A stretch of DNA of 29,738 nt, taken from positions 1 through 29,738 of the forward strand of contig JAGABD010000093.1 of assembly GCA_017614795.1 (NCBI GenBank). Direction: 5' to 3'. The notes beneath the pieces are model-generated. The model made no database searches. It saw only the letters and a list, made by a program, of their open reading frames with translations, and had not been told where the DNA came from. Source of the stretch: Bacteroidales bacterium. GTDB taxonomy: Bacteria; Bacteroidota; Bacteroidia; Bacteroidales; UBA932. Position 1 is the first letter of the stretch, and each line of letters begins with the position of its first letter. The translations under genes and the position numbers were made by a program. Of this stretch, positions 1 to 7,297 are shown one piece after another.

Positions 1-51
1 AATTGATATGTATGACCGGCATATCCCTGCGATTTCCACAAAGATAATCAA

Positions 52-80
52 AAAAGCCCGTCGCAAACGGGCTTTTCTTT
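52..80 (-). terminator. Rho-independent terminator of the DUF2795 gene
   Basis: A 9-bp perfect stem (52-60 with 68-76) and 7-nt loop. Read on the minus strand it is followed by a run of six T. It overlaps the stop codon of the DUF2795 gene at 79-81. On the plus strand the tail is TTTTCTTT, so it could also stop a gene entering from the left of the window. Confidence 0.8.
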
Positions 81-300
81 AGTACTCTTCCTCGTTAAAG
101 AAGAAATCTTCCTTGGTAGGATAGTCGGGCCAGATGTCCTCGATGGTTTCGTAAATCTCGCCGTCGTCTTCGAGTTCCTTGAGGTTCTCTATGACGTCAC
201 CGGGAGCGCCGGAACGGTTGGCGTAGTCGATAAGTTCGTCTTTTGTTGCCGGCCATGGCGCATCGTCCAGGCTACTGGCTAGTTCGAGTGTCCAAAACAT
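79..300 (-). CDS. DUF2795 domain-containing small protein
   Basis: A 73-residue acidic protein resembling the short DUF2795 proteins conserved across Bacteroidota. It has the recognisable core PWPATKDELIDYA (about residues 15-27), a glycine/proline turn, an ELEDDGEIYE stretch and the ending IWPDYPTKEDFFFNEEEY. No signal peptide or membrane segment is seen. The biochemical role of the family is not established; the small alpha-helical fold suggests a nucleic-acid or protein adaptor, which is only an inference. It lies 53 nt downstream of the acyl-CoA synthetase gene on the same strand, but has its own -7 box at 333-340. A 16-bp inverted repeat runs from the start codon into that box. Confidence 0.85.
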   Translation of the reverse strand: MFWTLELASSLDDAPWPATKDELIDYANRSGAPGDVIENLKELEDDGEIYETIEDIWPDYPTKEDFFFNEEEY

Positions 301-350
301 ATTTTCTCTATATTAATTTCGCAATTTTCGCGCAAATATAGAGAAAATAT
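299..350. repeat. Perfect 16-bp inverted repeat over a promoter and start codon
   Basis: Positions 299-314 are the exact reverse complement of 335-350, with a 20-nt spacer. One arm includes two bases of the DUF2795 start codon (298-300) and the other covers most of the minus-strand -7 box at 333-340. It may be an operator, or a read-through hairpin that hides the start codon. Confidence 0.7.
333..340 (-). promoter_or_regulatory. -7 promoter box for the DUF2795 gene
   Basis: The minus strand reads TATATTTG, a full match to the Bacteroidota -7 consensus TAnnTTTG. Transcription would start near 329, giving a leader of about 29 nt. No clear -33 TTG is seen at the usual distance. Confidence 0.6.
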
Positions 351-353
351 CCA

Positions 354-2024
354 TTACTTGTACATAAACCTCTTGATACTCATTTTAGGGGTCTTCTCGA
401 ACGGTGCCGTAACTACCTCGACCTTGGTTATCTGGCTGTATCCGGGCAGGTGTCTGTTGGCCTCGACGCGCACGCGTTCGGGGATGTCGGAGATGCTCTC
501 CTCGTCCAGTCCGGCCTTGCGGATGGCTTCAGCATCGAGATAAACCAGGGCGACGAGCTTGGTGGAACGGTCCACCACGACGCTCTCCGCCACATAGGGA
601 CGGGTGTTCACGATAGCCTCGACTTCCTCGGGATAGATGTTCTGTCCGTTGGCGCTGAGGATCATGCTCTTGCTGCGGCCGCGGATGAACACGTTGCCGT
701 CGGCGTCGATGGTGCCGAGGTCGCCGGTGTGGAGCCAGCCGTCGGAGGTGAACACCGACGAATCGGCTTCGGGATACTTGTAGTATCCGCTGCACACGTT
801 GGTACCCTTGGCCTGGATTTCACCGGCCACATGCTCGGGATCCTCGGAATCGATGCGCAGCTGAGCGCAGTCGACGGGCTTACCGCAGGAACCGGGTGCG
901 TAAAGATTCCAGTCTTCGTAGGCAAGTAGCGGGGCCGCTTCGGTCATACCGTAACCGACGGTATAAGGAAGCTTGATTTTGCGGAACACTTTCTCCACCT
1001 CGGGATTGAGGGGGGCGCCGCCCATCACGAAGGTACGGACGTTGCCGCCGAAAGCGCCCTGAAGTTTTTCACCAATAGTCTTGTATATCTTTCCTCCTAC
1101 GCCGGGGATGGCTGTGAGGACCTTCATATACCATTTCTTGAGCACGGGCGCGATGGAGGACTTGTAGACCTTCTCAAGCACGAGGGGAACGGTAATGACG
1201 ATGTAGGGCTTCACTTCCTTCATAGCCTGCAGGAGCAGCGAAGGCGAAGGGGTCTTGCCGAGATAGTAGACCGTCACGCCGCTGATGAGAGGATAGAGGA
1301 ACTCGTAGGTAAGTCCGTAGATATGTCCCATCGGAAGCATCGAGACGATGTTGTCGCGGTTGTCGCAGGGGATGAAGCGCTGGCCGAAGTCGATGGTCGC
1401 GCTGAAGCATTCGTAACGAAGCATGACGCCCTTCGGGTTGCCGGTGGAACCGGAAGTATAGTTGATGACCGCGAGGTCCTTGTCGTTCTTGACGGGATAA
1501 TTGAGGCAAGACGCGTCGAATCCCTTGGGATACTTGGCGGCGAAGCGCTCGTCGATGGAAGAATAGTTCTTCCAGAGCTTCTCGTCGGCGCCCCAGAGAG
1601 GCATGAAGTCGGCGAGGCTGATCACCAGACGGAGCTTGGGCATATTCTTGATGTCGAGCTTTGCGTAGAGCTCGGGGTCGGTGAAGAGCACCTGGCTGTC
1701 GGAGTGGTCGGTAAGTCGCTCGACGGCATCCGGAAGGAAGTCCGCGAGAAGAGGCACCACGACGGCCTCGTAAGTACTTATGGAAAGGAAGGAGACCGCC
1801 CAGTTCGCGGAGTTCTTGCCGCAAAGGGTTATCTTGTCGCCCTTCTTCACGCCGGCGTCTTCAAGGGCGATGTGGATGCGTTCGATCTTGCGGGCGAGGT
1901 CGCCGAAAGTGTACCTTGTCCCGTGATAGTCGCAGAGAGCCAGTTCGGACCAGTAGTCCGCCATCGTCTTCTGCAGTTTCGAGAGGAAATGCTCCGCGCG
2001 GGGAGCGGGTTTTCTGAGACTCAT
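354..2024 (-). CDS. Long-chain acyl-CoA synthetase-like AMP-binding enzyme
   Basis: A 556-residue member of the adenylate-forming superfamily, predicted to activate a fatty acid with ATP and load it onto CoA in the cytosol. The P-loop motif YTSGSTGNPKG lies at residues 189-199, YGMTEAAP at 358-365, DGWLHTGD at 428-435 and the hinge IRGRSKSMILSANGQNIYPEE at about 447-467. The open frame runs 147 codons further upstream, but that part has no homology character and crosses the promoter; the ATG at 2022-2024 fits the promoter at 2051-2081. The C-terminal motif reads KTPKMSIKR, with Ser549 where many relatives have the catalytic lysine before I-x-R; Lys547 or Lys551 may substitute. Substrate chain length cannot be told from sequence. 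Confidence 0.88.
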   Translation of the reverse strand: MSLRKPAPRAEHFLSKLQKTMADYWSELALCDYHGTRYTFGDLARKIERIHIALEDAGVKKGDKITLCGKNSANWAVSFLSISTYEAVVVPLLADFLPDAVERLTDHSDSQVLFTDPELYAKLDIKNMPKLRLVISLADFMPLWGADEKLWKNYSSIDERFAAKYPKGFDASCLNYPVKNDKDLAVINYTSGSTGNPKGVMLRYECFSATIDFGQRFIPCDNRDNIVSMLPMGHIYGLTYEFLYPLISGVTVYYLGKTPSPSLLLQAMKEVKPYIVITVPLVLEKVYKSSIAPVLKKWYMKVLTAIPGVGGKIYKTIGEKLQGAFGGNVRTFVMGGAPLNPEVEKVFRKIKLPYTVGYGMTEAAPLLAYEDWNLYAPGSCGKPVDCAQLRIDSEDPEHVAGEIQAKGTNVCSGYYKYPEADSSVFTSDGWLHTGDLGTIDADGNVFIRGRSKSMILSANGQNIYPEEVEAIVNTRPYVAESVVVDRSTKLVALVYLDAEAIRKAGLDEESISDIPERVRVEANRHLPGYSQITKVEVVTAPFEKTPKMSIKRFMYK

Positions 2025-2050
2025 ATCTTGTTCGTTTAAAGTTTCCGCCG

Positions 2051-2081
2051 CAAAAATATCCCTCACGCGCAGAACGCGCAA
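2051..2081 (-). promoter_or_regulatory. Promoter of the acyl-CoA synthetase gene
   Basis: On the minus strand a TTG (2079-2081) is followed after 20 nt by TATTTTTG (2051-2058), matching the Bacteroidota -33/-7 pattern TTG-N19-21-TAnnTTTG. It supports choosing the ATG at 2024 over longer starts. Confidence 0.65.
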
Positions 2082-2102
2082 CCGTATGTGGCGAAAAATC
2101 AC

Positions 2103-2110
2103 CATATTTG
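2103..2110 (+). promoter_or_regulatory. Candidate -7 box for the HAD phosphatase gene
   Basis: CATATTTG differs from TAnnTTTG at one position and lies 28 nt before the ATG at 2139. It is divergent from the acyl-CoA synthetase promoter. The 9-mer GTGGCGAAA occurs on both sides of it (from 2088 and from 2110). No obvious -33 element. Confidence 0.4.
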
Positions 2111-2138
2111 TGGCGAAATAAATAAACAAGGGGTAAAA

Positions 2139-2975
2139 ATGAAAAGACCTATCGTAGCTCTGATTTACGATTTCGACGGCACTCTCTCGCCGGGCAATAT
2201 GCAGGAATTCGGCTTCATACAGGCCGTAGGCAAGACCAAGGAGGAGTTCTGGACCAGCAGCGACGGCATAGCCATCGGGCAGGACGCCAGCAATGTCCTC
2301 GCATATATGAAACTGATGTTCGACGAGGCCCGCAAGGCCGGCATCAAGCTCCGCCGCAGTTCCTTCAAGGAGTTCGGCAAGCACATCGAGCTCTTCCCCG
2401 GCGTGAAGGAATGGTTCGGCCTGGTCAACAGGTACGGCGCCGCCCACGGGGTGAAGGTCGAGCACTACATCAATTCCTCCGGCCTAAAGGAGATAATCGA
2501 GGGGTGCGAGATTGCGAAGGAGTTCCGCCACATCTACGCGGGCACTTTCATCTACAACGAAGAAGGCGAAGCGGAGTGGCCGGGCATCGCGGTGGACCAT
2601 ACCGCCAAGACGCAGTTCCTCTTCAAGATAAGCAAGGGCATCACCAGCCAGCACGACAGCAAGATGGTGAACTCCAGCATCGCCGACGACAAGAAGCGCA
2701 TCCCCTTCTCGCATATGATCTACTTCGGCGACGGCGAGACCGACATCCCCTGCATGAAGATAGTGGGAATGTTCGGAGGCAACCCCATCGCGGTCTACAA
2801 CCCCGACTCGCCGAAGAAACGCGCCGTGGCCGAGAAACTGAAGAGGCAGGGGCGCGTGAAGTTCATCACTCCGACCGAGTATACCCAGGACTCCCGCACC
2901 TTCAAGCTTGTTAAGGCCATCATCGACAAGGTAAAGGCCGAAGACGACCTTCGCATACTGGCCGCGGGCAAATAA
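2139..2975 (+). CDS. HAD-superfamily phosphatase
   Basis: A 278-residue haloacid-dehalogenase-like hydrolase. Motif I DFDGT (residues 11-15) supplies the nucleophilic Asp11 and acid/base Asp13. Motif II is the serine in YINSSG, and motif IV is YFGDGETDIPCMK, with the metal-binding GDGxTD signature. A cap lies between motifs I and II. The usual role is hydrolysis of a small phosphomonoester in the cytosol; the substrate is not evident. The frame extends upstream to 2088, but the ATG at 2139 begins the conserved MKRPIVALIYDFDGTL start and is preceded by AT-rich DNA, normal for the phylum. It begins a run of three closely spaced genes with the beta-barrel and lipoprotein genes downstream. Confidence 0.85.
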   Translation: MKRPIVALIYDFDGTLSPGNMQEFGFIQAVGKTKEEFWTSSDGIAIGQDASNVLAYMKLMFDEARKAGIKLRRSSFKEFGKHIELFPGVKEWFGLVNRYGAAHGVKVEHYINSSGLKEIIEGCEIAKEFRHIYAGTFIYNEEGEAEWPGIAVDHTAKTQFLFKISKGITSQHDSKMVNSSIADDKKRIPFSHMIYFGDGETDIPCMKIVGMFGGNPIAVYNPDSPKKRAVAEKLKRQGRVKFITPTEYTQDSRTFKLVKAIIDKVKAEDDLRILAAGK

Positions 2976-2988
2976 TATAATATAAGGT

Positions 2989-3570
2989 ATGACGTCAATG
3001 AAAAGATTCATCCTTGCCGCGCTCGCGCTCGGCTTCTGCATCTGCGCTTCGGCGGGGAGCCCCAAGCCCGCGCTGAGGCTGGGCTGGTCGATGTCGCCCG
3101 TCACCACGGCGAGCCATTTCGGCGAGGAGAGCGCCAGGCATCTGCGCGAGCTGCAGTATCTCTACAAGGATTACCATACGGACGTACGCTCCACGGGCAA
3201 TTTCAACCTTGCCTTCGATATGGAGTTCAACGAATGGCTGACGGGTTCGATCTATCTGGCATACGCCGGGTTCGACACCGACCGGTTCGACGGACATACA
3301 GGCGAGAAGACCGGCGAGATCAAGGGGCAGGCGTTCTTCATCGTGCCCCACGTACGTTTCACATACTACAACACCGAGCATTTCCGCGCATACGGCACCC
3401 TCGGAGCGGGATACTGCCGCTATGCGGGCTTCGAGAACCGCAGCGGCTCGGGCGTCATCCAGTTCAACCCCGCCGGGGTGGAATACGGCCGCAAACTCTT
3501 CTGCTACGCGGAACTGGGCTTCGGCACCATGTTCTTCGGCGGACACATAGGCGTTGGCTATAAATTCTGA
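2989..3570 (+). CDS. Outer-membrane beta-barrel protein
   Basis: A 193-residue protein with a signal peptide (hydrophobic core ILAALALGFCICASA), followed by alternating polar/aromatic strands typical of a small 8-strand barrel, such as LRLGWSM, FNLAFDMEFNEWLTGSIYLAYAGF, FRAYGTLGAGYCRYAGF and MFFGGHIGVGYKF. It ends in an aromatic residue, the usual outer-membrane assembly signal. A second ATG at 2998 would give a more typical MKRF start and remove three residues; either is possible. It starts 13 nt after the HAD gene and ends 5 nt before the lipoprotein gene, so the three are probably co-transcribed. Ligand or transport function cannot be assigned. Confidence 0.75.
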   Translation: MTSMKRFILAALALGFCICASAGSPKPALRLGWSMSPVTTASHFGEESARHLRELQYLYKDYHTDVRSTGNFNLAFDMEFNEWLTGSIYLAYAGFDTDRFDGHTGEKTGEIKGQAFFIVPHVRFTYYNTEHFRAYGTLGAGYCRYAGFENRSGSGVIQFNPAGVEYGRKLFCYAELGFGTMFFGGHIGVGYKF

Positions 3571-3575
3571 TTGCC

Positions 3576-4178
3576 ATGAGAAAACTTGCCTTCATACTCG
3601 CTCTGGCGGTCCTCGCCTCCTGCACCGTGCGCAGGGACGACACCCGCGAACGCACTGCGACGAACATAGCCGGACTCGCCCACAGCCTTTGCAGCATAGT
3701 CGGCGACGACGTGGTCGTGAAACTGTCCTCCACCTCCGAGAAGCGCATCTTCAAGGATGGTCTCGACACCACGATGAAGACCGGTACGTACAATACCGGC
3801 ATCAAGGTGGTATGCCCCGTGGCGGCCGACAGCGTGCTCACGGTCACCAACTCCGCCGAGAGCTCCATCACTTTCACTGCGACAGTCTCCATCCTCGGTC
3901 ACGACAAGTACGGCCAGCCCGTCTGGAAATGGAAGGGCAACGGCAAATACGACGAGAAGGACGACTACTCCACCCTCTTCGAGAGCGACAGCATTAAATT
4001 CTTCTGGAGCAAGTATTATTACTACTCCGATTACGGCCTGGTCGATTCCGTCTATGTGGCCCAGAAGACCGGAAACTTCCGCATTACCACATACTGCGGC
4101 ACCGAGGAACTGGATTGGATGCAGCTCACGTACCACGGTCTGCAGGGTTATTCCTACCACGGCAGCGTCGAAGACTGA
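3576..4178 (+). CDS. Hypothetical lipoprotein
   Basis: A 200-residue protein with a lipoprotein signal (MRKLAFILALAVLASC), lipidated at Cys16, so probably exported and membrane-anchored. The mature part is rich in beta-prone stretches (for example SVLTVTNSAESSITFTATV, QPVWKWKGNGKYDEKDDYST, SIKFFWSKYYYYSDYG), suggesting a beta-sandwich domain. No family is recognised. It lies 5 nt downstream of the beta-barrel gene, so a joint role at the outer membrane is a reasonable inference. The next gene, htpG, starts 68 nt later. Confidence 0.7.
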   Translation: MRKLAFILALAVLASCTVRRDDTRERTATNIAGLAHSLCSIVGDDVVVKLSSTSEKRIFKDGLDTTMKTGTYNTGIKVVCPVAADSVLTVTNSAESSITFTATVSILGHDKYGQPVWKWKGNGKYDEKDDYSTLFESDSIKFFWSKYYYYSDYGLVDSVYVAQKTGNFRITTYCGTEELDWMQLTYHGLQGYSYHGSVED

Positions 4179-4203
4179 CATTCTGTCACTGGAACGCAAT
4201 TTG

Positions 4204-4236
4204 AGTCTGTGTCTGCGGAAACGTAAAACACAGACT
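4204..4236 (+). promoter_or_regulatory. Inverted repeat in the htpG leader
   Basis: A perfect 9-bp inverted repeat (AGTCTGTGT at 4204-4212, ACACAGACT at 4228-4236) with a 15-nt loop ends 10 nt before the htpG ATG. A weak -7-like TTTG ends at 4203. It could be a heat-shock operator, a hairpin near the start codon that melts with temperature, or a partial terminator for the lipoprotein gene (the tail TTTATCATATT is T-rich but broken). Confidence 0.5.
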
Positions 4237-4246
4237 TTATCATATT

Positions 4247-6112
4247 ATGGCTAAGACTCAATCATTGAAAGGGAAAATCGGCGTAACCACCGAAAACATC
4301 TTCCCGGTCATCAAACAGTTCCTTTATTCCGACAAGGAGATATTCCTGCGCGAACTCGTTGCGAACGCAGTGGACGCCGACCAGAAGCTGAAGGCCCTGG
4401 CCGGCAGCGGCGAATTCAAGGGCGAACTCGGCGACCTGAAGGTGAATATCGAGCTCGACGAAAACAAGAAGACGCTCAAGGTCATCGACAACGGCCTCGG
4501 AATGACGGAAGAGGAAGTTGACAAGTATATCAACCAGATAGCCTTCTCCTCCGCCGGGGAATTCCTCGAGAAATACAAGGACCAGAACATCATAGGCCAC
4601 TTCGGACTCGGCTTCTACTCCGCCTTCATGGTGGCGAAGAAGGTCACGATAGAAACCCTCAGCTGGCAGGAAGGCGCCAAGGCGGTGAAGTGGACCTGCG
4701 ACGGCAGTCCCGAGTACAAGATGGAGGCGTGCGACAAGACCGACCGCGGCACCGTGATTACCGTATACTTCGATGCCGACAGCGAGGAATACGCCTCCAA
4801 GGGCATGATCGCCGGCCTTCTCGGCAAATACTGCAAGTTCATGCCCGTTCCCGTAATATTCGGCAAGAAGACTGAGTGGAAGGACGGCAAGGAGGTCGAG
4901 AAGGACGAGGACAACGTCGTCAACAACATCGAGCCCATCTGGACCAAGGCCCCTGCGGACCTCAAGGAAGAGGACTACAAGAACTTCTACAAGGCCCTCT
5001 ACCCCTTCGAGGAAGAGCCCATGTTCTGGATTCACCTCAACGTGGACTACCCCTTCACCCTCACCGGCGTGCTCTACTTCCCGAAGATCAAGGAGCGTAT
5101 GGCCATCGACAAGAACAAGATCCAGCTCTACTGCAACCAGATGTTCGTCACCGACCACGTCGACAACATAGTGCCGGACTTCCTCACCCTGCTGCACGGC
5201 GTCATCGACTCCCCCGACATCCCGCTGAACGTCAGCCGCAGCTATCTGCAGAGCGACGCCAACGTCAAGAAGATCAGCACTTACATCACGAAGAAGGTGG
5301 CCAACAGGCTCGAGGAGATATTCAAGGAACAGCGCGGGCAGTTCGAGCAGAAGTGGGACAACATCAAGCTTTTCATCGAGTACGGAATGCTTTCCGACGA
5401 GAAGTTCGCCGAACGCGCGATGGGTTTCGCCCTCCTCAAGAACACCGACGGCAAGTATTTCGCCATCGAGGACTACCGCAAGGCCGAGGAGTCCGCCCAG
5501 ACCGACAAGGACAAGAAGGTGGTGCTTCTGTACGCTACCGACGCCGAAGCGCAGTACGCACAGATAGAGTCCGCCAAGAACAAGGGCTGGGACGTGCTGC
5601 TGATGGACTGCGAACTGGACGCCCACTTCGTGAACCTGCTGGAGCAGAAACTCAAGGACACCCGCTTCGCCCGCGTCGACTCCGATGCCACCGACAACCT
5701 CATCCCTACCGCCGACAAGGTCAAGCCCGAGATGGCGGAAGATGACAAAAAGGCCCTCGAAGAGTTGTTCAAGGCCGTCCTGCCCGAAGGAAACGAGTGG
5801 TACGTGGAGCCCGAGAATCTCGGAGAGACCGCAGCGCCAGTGGTGATAGTGCAGAACGAGTTCATGCGCCGCTACCGCGATATGAGCGCCCTGGGAGGAG
5901 GCCTCAACTTCTACGGCCAGATGCCCGCATCCTACGACATCAAGGTGAATATGGAGAATCCCCTTGTGAAGAAGATATGGGACGCGCGCGGGGAAGAGGG
6001 CGAGAAAACCCTTCTCCGCCAGGTGGTCGACCTCGCCCTTCTCTCCAACGGAATGCTTAAAGGCAAGGCACTCAGCGACTTCATTTCGCGAAGCGAGGAG
6101 TTGTTGAAATAA
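4247..6112 (+). CDS. htpG: Molecular chaperone HtpG (Hsp90)
   Basis: A 621-residue Hsp90-family ATPase chaperone acting in the cytosol. The N-terminal GHKL ATPase domain shows catalytic Glu36 (LRELVANAVDA, with Asn40 and Asp43), the DNGLGMT motif and IGHFGLGFYSAF. The middle domain contains NVSRSYLQSD, and a C-terminal dimerisation region ends LLSNGMLKGKALSDFISRSEELLK. The length is close to E. coli HtpG and shorter than I recall for Bacteroides homologues. NAVDA replaces the NASDA of proteobacteria, which I regard as normal for Bacteroidota. The ATG at 4247 starts the conserved N terminus. An inverted repeat precedes the start and a strong terminator follows (6148-6180), so it can be expressed on its own or with the three genes before it. 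Confidence 0.97.
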   Translation: MAKTQSLKGKIGVTTENIFPVIKQFLYSDKEIFLRELVANAVDADQKLKALAGSGEFKGELGDLKVNIELDENKKTLKVIDNGLGMTEEEVDKYINQIAFSSAGEFLEKYKDQNIIGHFGLGFYSAFMVAKKVTIETLSWQEGAKAVKWTCDGSPEYKMEACDKTDRGTVITVYFDADSEEYASKGMIAGLLGKYCKFMPVPVIFGKKTEWKDGKEVEKDEDNVVNNIEPIWTKAPADLKEEDYKNFYKALYPFEEEPMFWIHLNVDYPFTLTGVLYFPKIKERMAIDKNKIQLYCNQMFVTDHVDNIVPDFLTLLHGVIDSPDIPLNVSRSYLQSDANVKKISTYITKKVANRLEEIFKEQRGQFEQKWDNIKLFIEYGMLSDEKFAERAMGFALLKNTDGKYFAIEDYRKAEESAQTDKDKKVVLLYATDAEAQYAQIESAKNKGWDVLLMDCELDAHFVNLLEQKLKDTRFARVDSDATDNLIPTADKVKPEMAEDDKKALEELFKAVLPEGNEWYVEPENLGETAAPVVIVQNEFMRRYRDMSALGGGLNFYGQMPASYDIKVNMENPLVKKIWDARGEEGEKTLLRQVVDLALLSNGMLKGKALSDFISRSEELLK

Positions 6113-6147
6113 GCCCCCGAAATTGTTGATAACTTTTTGGAGAAAAT

Positions 6148-6180
6148 TCCGCGACGCGTTTTGCAGTCGCGGATTTTTTG
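6148..6180 (+). terminator. Rho-independent terminator after htpG
   Basis: Stem CCGCGAC (6149-6155) with GTCGCGG (6166-6172), extended by one T-A pair, 10-nt loop, then ATTTTTTG. The loop holds the TTTG at 6160-6163 that serves as the -33 element of the guaB promoter, so terminator and promoter are interlocked. Confidence 0.85.
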
Positions 6181-6190
6181 TCTAATTTTG
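6160..6190 (+). promoter_or_regulatory. Promoter of the guaB purine operon
   Basis: TTTG (6160-6163), a 19-nt spacer and TAATTTTG (6183-6190) give a full match to the Bacteroidota TTTG-N19-TAnnTTTG consensus. Transcription should start near 6194-6196, about 13-15 nt before the guaB ATG. It is the only clear promoter ahead of the six-gene operon. Confidence 0.8.
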
Positions 6191-6208
6191 TCGCTTGAAG
6201 TTAGTATT

Positions 6209-7297
6209 ATGCCGGTCAATCAAGAAAGAATCATCAAAGAAGCGCTGACATTCGACGATGTACTGCTCGTGCCCGCCTGGTCTGAAGTGCTTCCAAGGGA
6301 AGTCTCCCTCAAAACTTCGTTTACAAGACATATTTTCCTCGACCTTCCTTTGGTGTCGGCTGCGATGGATACAGTTACTGAAGCCCCTATGGCCACAGCG
6401 CTCGCAAAAGCAGGTGGAATAGGGGTTATTCATAAGAATATGTCCCTCGAAGCCCAGGCCGCCGAAGTGCGCAAAGTCCATTCGCAGGGCTACAAGGTGG
6501 CCGCCGCCCTCGGCATCACCGCGGACGTTCTCGAAAGGGCCGAACTCCTCGAGAAGGCCGGAGCCGACGCATTCGTGCTGGATTCCGCCCACGGACACAG
6601 CAAAGGTGTCGTGAACGCCCTCAAGAAGCTCAAGAAGGCCGGCGTCAAGGCCGACATCGTGGTCGGAAACGTCGCGACCGCCGACGGAGTTAAATGCCTG
6701 ATCGACGCAGGCGCGGATGCCGTCAAGGTTGGCATCGGCCCAGGTTCGATCTGCACCACGCGAGTAGTCGCGGGCGTGGGAGTTCCCCAGCTCTGCGCCA
6801 TCTTCGATGCGGCTGACGCAGCGGCAGGCACTGGAGTTCCCATAATAGCCGACGGAGGCATCCGCTACAGCGGCGACATCGTCAAGGCTCTTGCCGCCGG
6901 AGCATCCACGGTTATGTGCGGTTCCCTCTTCGCAGGAGCGGATGAAGCTCCCGGCGAGATCATAGAGGACTTCAAGAACGGAAAGAAGTTCAAGATATAC
7001 CGCGGAATGGGTTCCATCGACGCTATGGAGGCCGGCAGCAAGGACCGCTACTTCCAAACCGGAGCCAAGAAGCTCGTCCCCGAAGGCATAGTTGGCCGAG
7101 TCCCCTGCAAGGGCAAGGTGGCCGACATCATCTACCAGCTCGAGGGCGGCATTCGCAGCGGAATGGGCTACTGCGGCGCCGCCGATCTGGATGCACTCCA
7201 TTCGGCGAAATTCGTCCGCATCACGGCCAACGGCGTCATCGAGAACCATCCCCACGACCTCACAATCGCAAAACCTGCACCCAACTACAACAAATGA
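6209..7297 (+). CDS. guaB: IMP dehydrogenase lacking the CBS (Bateman) domain
   Basis: A 362-residue inosine-5'-monophosphate dehydrogenase, which oxidises IMP to XMP with NAD+, the committed step to GMP. The (beta/alpha)8 barrel core is complete: [11 protein letters not shown] at the N terminus, the catalytic loop [11 protein letters not shown] with Cys182, [20 protein letters not shown] for phosphate binding, and [10 protein letters not shown]. The regulatory CBS pair, normally about 110 residues inserted near residue 95, is absent: KVHSQG (90-94) runs directly into YKVAAALGI, so the protein is shorter than the usual ~490. The frame stays open to 6137, but the ATG at 6209 fits the promoter and the conserved start. 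It overlaps guaA by 4 nt (ATGA), indicating translational coupling. Confidence 0.95.
   Translation: MPVNQERIIKEALTFDDVLLVPAWSEVLPREVSLKTSFTRHIFLDLPLVSAAMDTVTEAPMATALAKAGGIGVIHKNMSLEAQAAEVRKVHSQGYKVAAALGITADVLERAELLEKAGADAFVLDSAHGHSKGVVNALKKLKKAGVKADIVVGNVATADGVKCLIDAGADAVKVGIGPGSICTTRVVAGVGVPQLCAIFDAADAAAGTGVPIIADGGIRYSGDIVKALAAGASTVMCGSLFAGADEAPGEIIEDFKNGKKFKIYRGMGSIDAMEAGSKDRYFQTGAKKLVPEGIVGRVPCKGKVADIIYQLEGGIRSGMGYCGAADLDALHSAKFVRITANGVIENHPHDLTIAKPAPNYNK

Noticed and set aside
2025..2465. N-terminal extension of the acyl-CoA synthetase frame
   Set aside because: It overlaps the HAD gene and promoter, and the translated part has no domain character.
4262..5626. 454-codon minus-strand frame opposite htpG
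   Set aside because: Shadow of htpG, no family resemblance.
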